Shown piece by piece: positions 63,715 to 64,000 of a stretch of 64,000 nt of DNA (the stretch's first letter is position 1; each line of letters starts with the position of its first letter). The DNA is taken from assembly GCF_001044425.1 (NCBI RefSeq), contig NZ_LFML01000085.1, positions 17,246 through 81,245 of the forward strand. The letters are read 5' to 3'. The position numbers and the translations under genes are program-made. This stretch comes from Streptomyces roseus (GTDB lineage Bacteria > Actinomycetota > Actinomycetes > Streptomycetales > Streptomycetaceae). A model generated the notes under the pieces. That model did no database searches, had not been told where the DNA came from, and was given only the letters and a program-made list of their open reading frames with translations.

Positions 63715-64000
63715 GGGTTCCTCGGATCAGGTCGACCAGTGTTTCGGCGGTCACGCTGTGGGTGGCCAGGGCCGACACGTCAATGTTGTAAGTGCAGTTG
63801 CCGATCCCGGGCGGCAGCGCGGCCTCGACGATCCGGGGGAAACCCTCCCCGACCGTCCAGAACTCGCTGCGACGCAGGGTGTAGCGATCGTGGTCGTAGA
63901 GGTCCCGTTGATTCGGCAGATAGCCGGCCTGGACCAGCAGGCTCTCGAAGCGCTGTGAGGCGGACGGTGAGGTCAGACGAGCCCGTATCTCGTCCACCAG
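63707..64000 (-). CDS. PD-(D/E)XK motif protein (DUF4420), C-terminal part only
   Basis: The last 97 or so residues of a gene that enters from the right edge of the window. The segment YTLRRSEFWTVGEGFPRIVE, then PPGIGNCTYNIDVSAL, matches the C-terminal end of DUF4420 proteins as I remember them; these carry a PD-(D/E)XK nuclease fold in their missing N-terminal part. The catalytic residues cannot be seen here. It directly precedes the AIPR gene with an 8-bp overlap. Confidence 0.75.
   Translation of the reverse strand: MVDEIRARLTSPSASQRFESLLVQAGYLPNQRDLYDHDRYTLRRSEFWTVGEGFPRIVEAALPPGIGNCTYNIDVSALATHSVTAETLVDLIRGTHG

Larger units (their letters stand above)
53425..64000. mobile_element. Putative integrated defence island, right end outside the window
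   Basis: Starts at the second att-like repeat and contains only accessory genes: DUF262/DUF3696/unknown operon, HEPN-motif protein, C5 methyltransferase, AIPR and DUF4420. Third-codon GC is visibly lower than in the core genes to the left. The missing corA 5' part and an integrase are predicted to the right. Confidence 0.55.

Overview
The window is very high-GC DNA whose gene content is typical of a Streptomyces chromosome or a close relative. It carries a two-domain geosmin synthase, an aerobic cobalamin block, many secreted proteases, eukaryotic-type Ser/Thr kinases, DUF2637 and HEAT-repeat proteins, frequent GTG starts and long perfect GC hairpins as terminators. I see no rRNA, tRNA or CRISPR array.

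Region 1 (1-12.9 kb): a secreted subtilisin-like protease, a PP2C-like phosphatase, a tiny secreted protein, a decayed pyruvate oxidase (poxB-like) gene, an anti-sigma-type ATPase, a DUF2637 membrane protein, a FhuF-like ferric reductase with an iron box, a GntR regulator and a TPR-like protein. Region 2 (11.3-20.2 kb): a purine-catabolism block made of a PucR regulator divergent from three xanthine dehydrogenase subunits, an AzgA-type purine permease and an XdhC/CoxI maturation factor. Region 3 (20.3-34.7 kb): a secreted beta-propeller protein, geosmin synthase, and a cobalamin block: cobN under a B12 riboswitch, cobG-cobH-cobIJ reading right, and cobL-cobM-cobK reading left. Region 4 (34.8-51.6 kb): chromosomal housekeeping and secreted proteins, including an isolated TsaD-type gene behind a 33-bp palindrome, and a 1565-residue HEAT-repeat protein next to a transmembrane kinase.

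Region 5 (about 51.8 kb to the end) looks like an integrated defence island. The last 65 codons of a corA magnesium transporter are cut off by a 19-bp sequence that recurs 1.46 kb further on with similar flanking arms. This is what two elements inserted one after the other at the same corA site would leave. The small first unit carries only a soluble Ser/Thr kinase fused to a UvrD/PcrA-type C-terminal Tudor-like domain. The second unit, which runs off the window, carries an operon of a DUF262 protein, a DUF3696 ATPase and an unknown protein; a large protein with a HEPN-type R-N-x3-H motif; a C5 DNA methyltransferase fused to a degenerate endonuclease III-like iron-sulfur domain; an AIPR-family protein; and the end of a DUF4420 PD-(D/E)XK protein. 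The last three fit a multi-subunit restriction-like system whose remaining genes should lie just past base 64000.

All family calls come from reading motifs. No database search was run, and the names that rest on memory of families are marked as such.
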